DNA of 64,000 nt from Chondrilla cf. caribensis (lineage: Eukaryota; Porifera; Demospongiae; Chondrillida; Chondrillidae), in the NCBI GenBank assembly GCA_964020155.1, contig OZ026546.1, positions 2,009,581 through 2,073,580 on the forward strand, given 5' to 3'. Shown in pieces: positions 60,909 to 64,000 of the stretch (position 1 is its first letter; every line of letters begins with the position of its first letter). The position numbers and the translations under genes were made by a program. The notes beneath the pieces are model-generated. The model was given only the letters and a program-made list of their open reading frames with translations, was not told where the DNA came from and ran no database searches.

Positions 60909-62121
60909 GTGGCCATGGATGGCTCAAAGGAACCTTAAGGTCCTTTGCAGGTAGTACTGTTAACCATAGGTATACACACATAACAATTGAAGCTGGCTGA
61001 TTATACATGCATACATGAATCTTGTGCTGTACCTGTTGTCACAATAATCATTATAGGTGTGAGAATGTTATAATAACGTGAAATCTAACTGCATGAACAA
61101 AACTTGGAGGAGCACTGTCAGTGTCTCCAAAGCTCGAAATAATTTATCCGATATGTATTTGTGTGTTTATTTTCCGTTTAATTTGTTTAATAATTGTATA
61201 TTTATTGAAAAATGGTTACCAAACTCAATACATGTTACAAGGGAGTTCTAAGGGAGGTCGATTATGCATTCTAAGCATGTCATGTGATTCGAACGCGCCA
61301 GATAACTCACGAGAGGGAGCTAGTCTGAACACGTGATTATTGGGAGACTGCGGTATTACTCGTTCTGTAGTATGTCTATTTGGGACTTATTGCAGTCTTT
61401 GCTCACAGTGAATATTCCAGAGTATTGTCCCACTGTTGTATGTTTGTAGCAAACACTCCCAGTTGAGTTTGCTAAAGGAATGTATTTGCATGACTGCTGC
61501 GAGTACATGTACGTATGTGAGTATATAATGTTATTATGTACCATGTGTATGAATGACTGTACCATGTATATGAATGACAAGGTATGAATACATGTGCTGT
61601 ACGTGTGTGCATGTATCTGTTATAATCCTCGGTGACCTTGTGAAGTATAAAACATACAAAATGTGCTTATGTATGTAGCATCCAACTAACCAGCACTATC
61701 AAGCAACTTATGTATATACAGTATAGTCCCAATGTCAAACAGTGTGTATTAACATAGCCTGTAGATACCTCAGTAATCCTATAATATGTAGATGTTCTGT
61801 TTACATCCCTGGTGACCTTGTGAGGCATAAAACATACGAAAGTTGCTGGCAGTAATGGGAAAGGATTCCTTTTCCCCAGTGTGTTCCCAACATTTCTCTC
61901 TCCAATAACTAGACAGAAGAAAAGTGAAACGGAACAGGTTTCCGTATGGAAGGGAGGCTTCCAGAGTTCATTATTCATCCTGAATACCAGAGCCTTATAT
62001 AACATGTATTTAGCACAATATGCATATCATTAATAACAATAATCCTAACAAGTTGTGTATAGAAATTGAAATGATCATTGATCATAAAAGATTACCATAT
62101 TTGACTTTGTTCATTGTGTAG
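60909..62121. other. No gene recognised
   Basis: AT-rich flank. The phrase TGGTGACCTTGTGAGGCATAAAACATACGAA at about 61809 repeats, with changes, CGGTGACCTTGTGAAGTATA at about 61631, a short direct duplication 180 bp apart. No exon is supportable. Confidence 0.5.
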
Positions 62122-62295
62122 ACGAAAGGACACCAGATATGTTTTACCAACAATGCAGCTGACCTCAGTGAGCTTGTGAAGGTTGTCAACAAGAGAGAGC
62201 CAACTAAGCTACAACATTCCGTCCTGGAAGATGTCCCAACCTCCCCCAAAGTCAGCTTTACATCAATGGCTCTTATGAAGTTTTGCAAGAAGTAA
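62122..62295 (+). CDS. Unassigned terminal exon
   Basis: It follows a TTCATTGTGTAG acceptor: 57 codons then TAA, reading TKGHQICFTNNAADLSELVK, VNKREPTKLQHSVLEDVP and ending ALMKFCKK. Composition is that of a soluble protein, unlike the AT-rich noise around it. I recognise no family and cannot link it to an upstream exon. Confidence 0.3.
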   Translation, partial: TKGHQICFTNNAADLSELVKVVNKREPTKLQHSVLEDVPTSPKVSFTSMALMKFCKK

Positions 62296-62887
62296 AACTC
62301 GACCTCAATAACACAGTTTGCTTTGTTACCATTCACGGAATAGTGATGATCACATATATTACTAACACACAAACCAGCTGTTGTGTAAGCATGTGTATTG
62401 CAAAAGTTTAAGGCATTCATCTGTACGTTAACGTTGTGATTAATAATCATATTTTCAAACTCAAAATATTGTAGCAAGAATTACTTTACATGTGTAAGTA
62501 TGTACATACCTATACTGTACATACGTATATACAGTTAACACTTTACCCAAGGCACATTATATGAAGGGGCTATCTCTGTAAGAAGTGCTGCATGTGACCT
62601 GACTGTGAATATCACATACGTAGCTTGTATATTATTACCAATCTCATGCTGTATGATATAACGTACATGGTGATTGTGTCCATATGTGTGTTTAGAACAT
62701 AGTCTTTGAGACACTGCTGTTGATATAGGCAACACATTACAGGTTTCTCCCCATGATTTGTTCAGGTATAGTCTTAGGAGAGCTGGAGGAACCCTGCATC
62801 AGTTTGTTTTATGTACGTACATAGTATGTCCATTTCGTTATTGTTACCAGGGTTAATATGTACAACACTTCTGTGCGTGTGTGTGCA

Positions 62888-62975
<88 letters not shown>

Positions 62976-64000
62976 GTATTAGTGCTTTATTGTAATTTGG
63001 AGGATGCAGCAACAAGATACCATTACATCACAAATGGGGATTGTTATGTTACTGTTAGTTCAAATCGAGTGCATGTTAAAATCAATTGGTCTTCCTGTAG
63101 TACCCTCCAGATGATGTAATTCCACAGATAAGCAATGGGACATAATAATAATCACTGTACAAAGCTTCACTCCTCTTAGTAGTTTCACTTGTAACCCTTC
63201 AGTCCAGATTTGTTTCTAGTTTCATTCAAGTTGTTGATCATCAGTGATATTGATGGGGTGCTGGGGAAGCCCCCGGAAAAACTAGAAACCTATTTCAACA
63301 TTCTCGCACATGTATGAATACAATTGGCAATGGAACGATATATATATATAATATAGGATAATACAGAAGTGTATTTTGTATAGTATATTATGGTAATAGA
63401 TTTAATGTATAGATTATTTTATTGTCATGTATTTAGAATTACATACGTACCTAGTATAATTATTTTAATGTGACAATATTATGTAGGATGTATACATATG
63501 ATACGATATAAACAGCTTCAGTATAAACATCGATATTATAACATACATTTTCTATGAATGTGTGTTCAATGAATATAGTTCTAATATTATATTAATGATG
63601 CTACCAATATACAAATATTATTATGCATGTTATATAATTATATTGCACGTCTAACTCGAGATTTGATGCCGAATAAGCAGTTGTCCTATGCTACCAATTT
63701 GCATGTATTGAGAAAAGGTAAGTGAGATTTATGTAATAAGTGTTATACTAATTATGAGCATTATATTATTGCTAATATAACAGTAGCTAGGATCAGCTAG
63801 GTGTACATATAGTATTGTATGTAGATCCCTCATGACAGTGCTACAACACTCATGGTGATCAGTGGAGCAATTCCAAATTAACTTTAAATACTGTTCACCA
63901 TATATAATATGGCCTCCCCAGCGTCCCTAATGACATGTGATAGGACATAATTAACCCCAAAGCAAACACAACCTCATATATAGGGTCCCCTGCATGTGGG
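62296..64000. other. No gene recognised; (GT)n microsatellite at 62872-62974
   Basis: Apart from the roughly 100-bp (GT)n tract the stretch is AT-rich. A short open piece after the tract (63002-63119, TRYHYITNGDCYVTVSSNRV) has a coding-like look and a weak acceptor but no recognised family. Confidence 0.5.

Overview
The window is nuclear DNA from an invertebrate animal, most likely a sponge or another early-branching marine metazoan. This is inferred from small spliced genes with AT-rich introns, Roc-COR and NACHT fragments, DIRS-type, CR1-like and gypsy-type retroelements, and many (CA)n tracts. No bacterial operon features are present.

Host genes with conserved products cluster between 18 and 56 kb: a JARID2 N-terminal homologue (+), a DIPK1/FAM69-type secretory-pathway kinase (-), mannose-6-phosphate isomerase MPI (+), zeta-crystallin-type quinone oxidoreductase CRYZ (+), the ciliary transition-zone protein TMEM107 (-) and the ER lectin ERLEC1 (+). 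Exon boundaries were read from the sequence. Reading-frame phase closes across every junction of DIPK1, MPI, CRYZ and TMEM107, and across the eleven assigned ERLEC1 exons. Two gene pairs are head to head with very short gaps between start codons: DIPK1/MPI (160 bp) and TMEM107/ERLEC1 (174 bp). DIPK1, MPI, TMEM107 and ERLEC1 all serve membrane-bound compartments, but no functional coupling is shown.

Region by region: 0-3.6 kb holds a 35-bp minisatellite and a previously unrecognised multi-exon gene whose spliced product resembles a Ulp1/C48 protease with the catalytic Cys position occupied by Ala. 3.6-18 kb is mobile-element territory: a non-LTR 3' end, (CA)n arrays, a NACHT exon with a stop, a CR1-like LINE carrying a degenerate 2A-like motif, and paired inverted hairpin repeats that enclose fragments of a ZAD-like and a RecQ-like gene. 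18.6-25 kb is the JARID2-like gene, with an internally deleted LINE in an intron flanked by a perfect 14-bp target-site duplication. 25.6-36.6 kb is DIPK1 and MPI, whose introns hold a LINE fragment, another inverted-repeat element, a small pseudogene and a gypsy-type remnant. 37-45 kb is foldback DNA and a nearly complete DIRS-type element with a putative spliceosomal intron containing a 63-bp minisatellite. 45.5-56 kb is CRYZ, TMEM107 and ERLEC1. 56-64 kb is mostly non-coding AT-rich DNA with a damaged Roc-COR gene, an orphan alpha-galactosidase C-terminal exon and an unassigned terminal exon.
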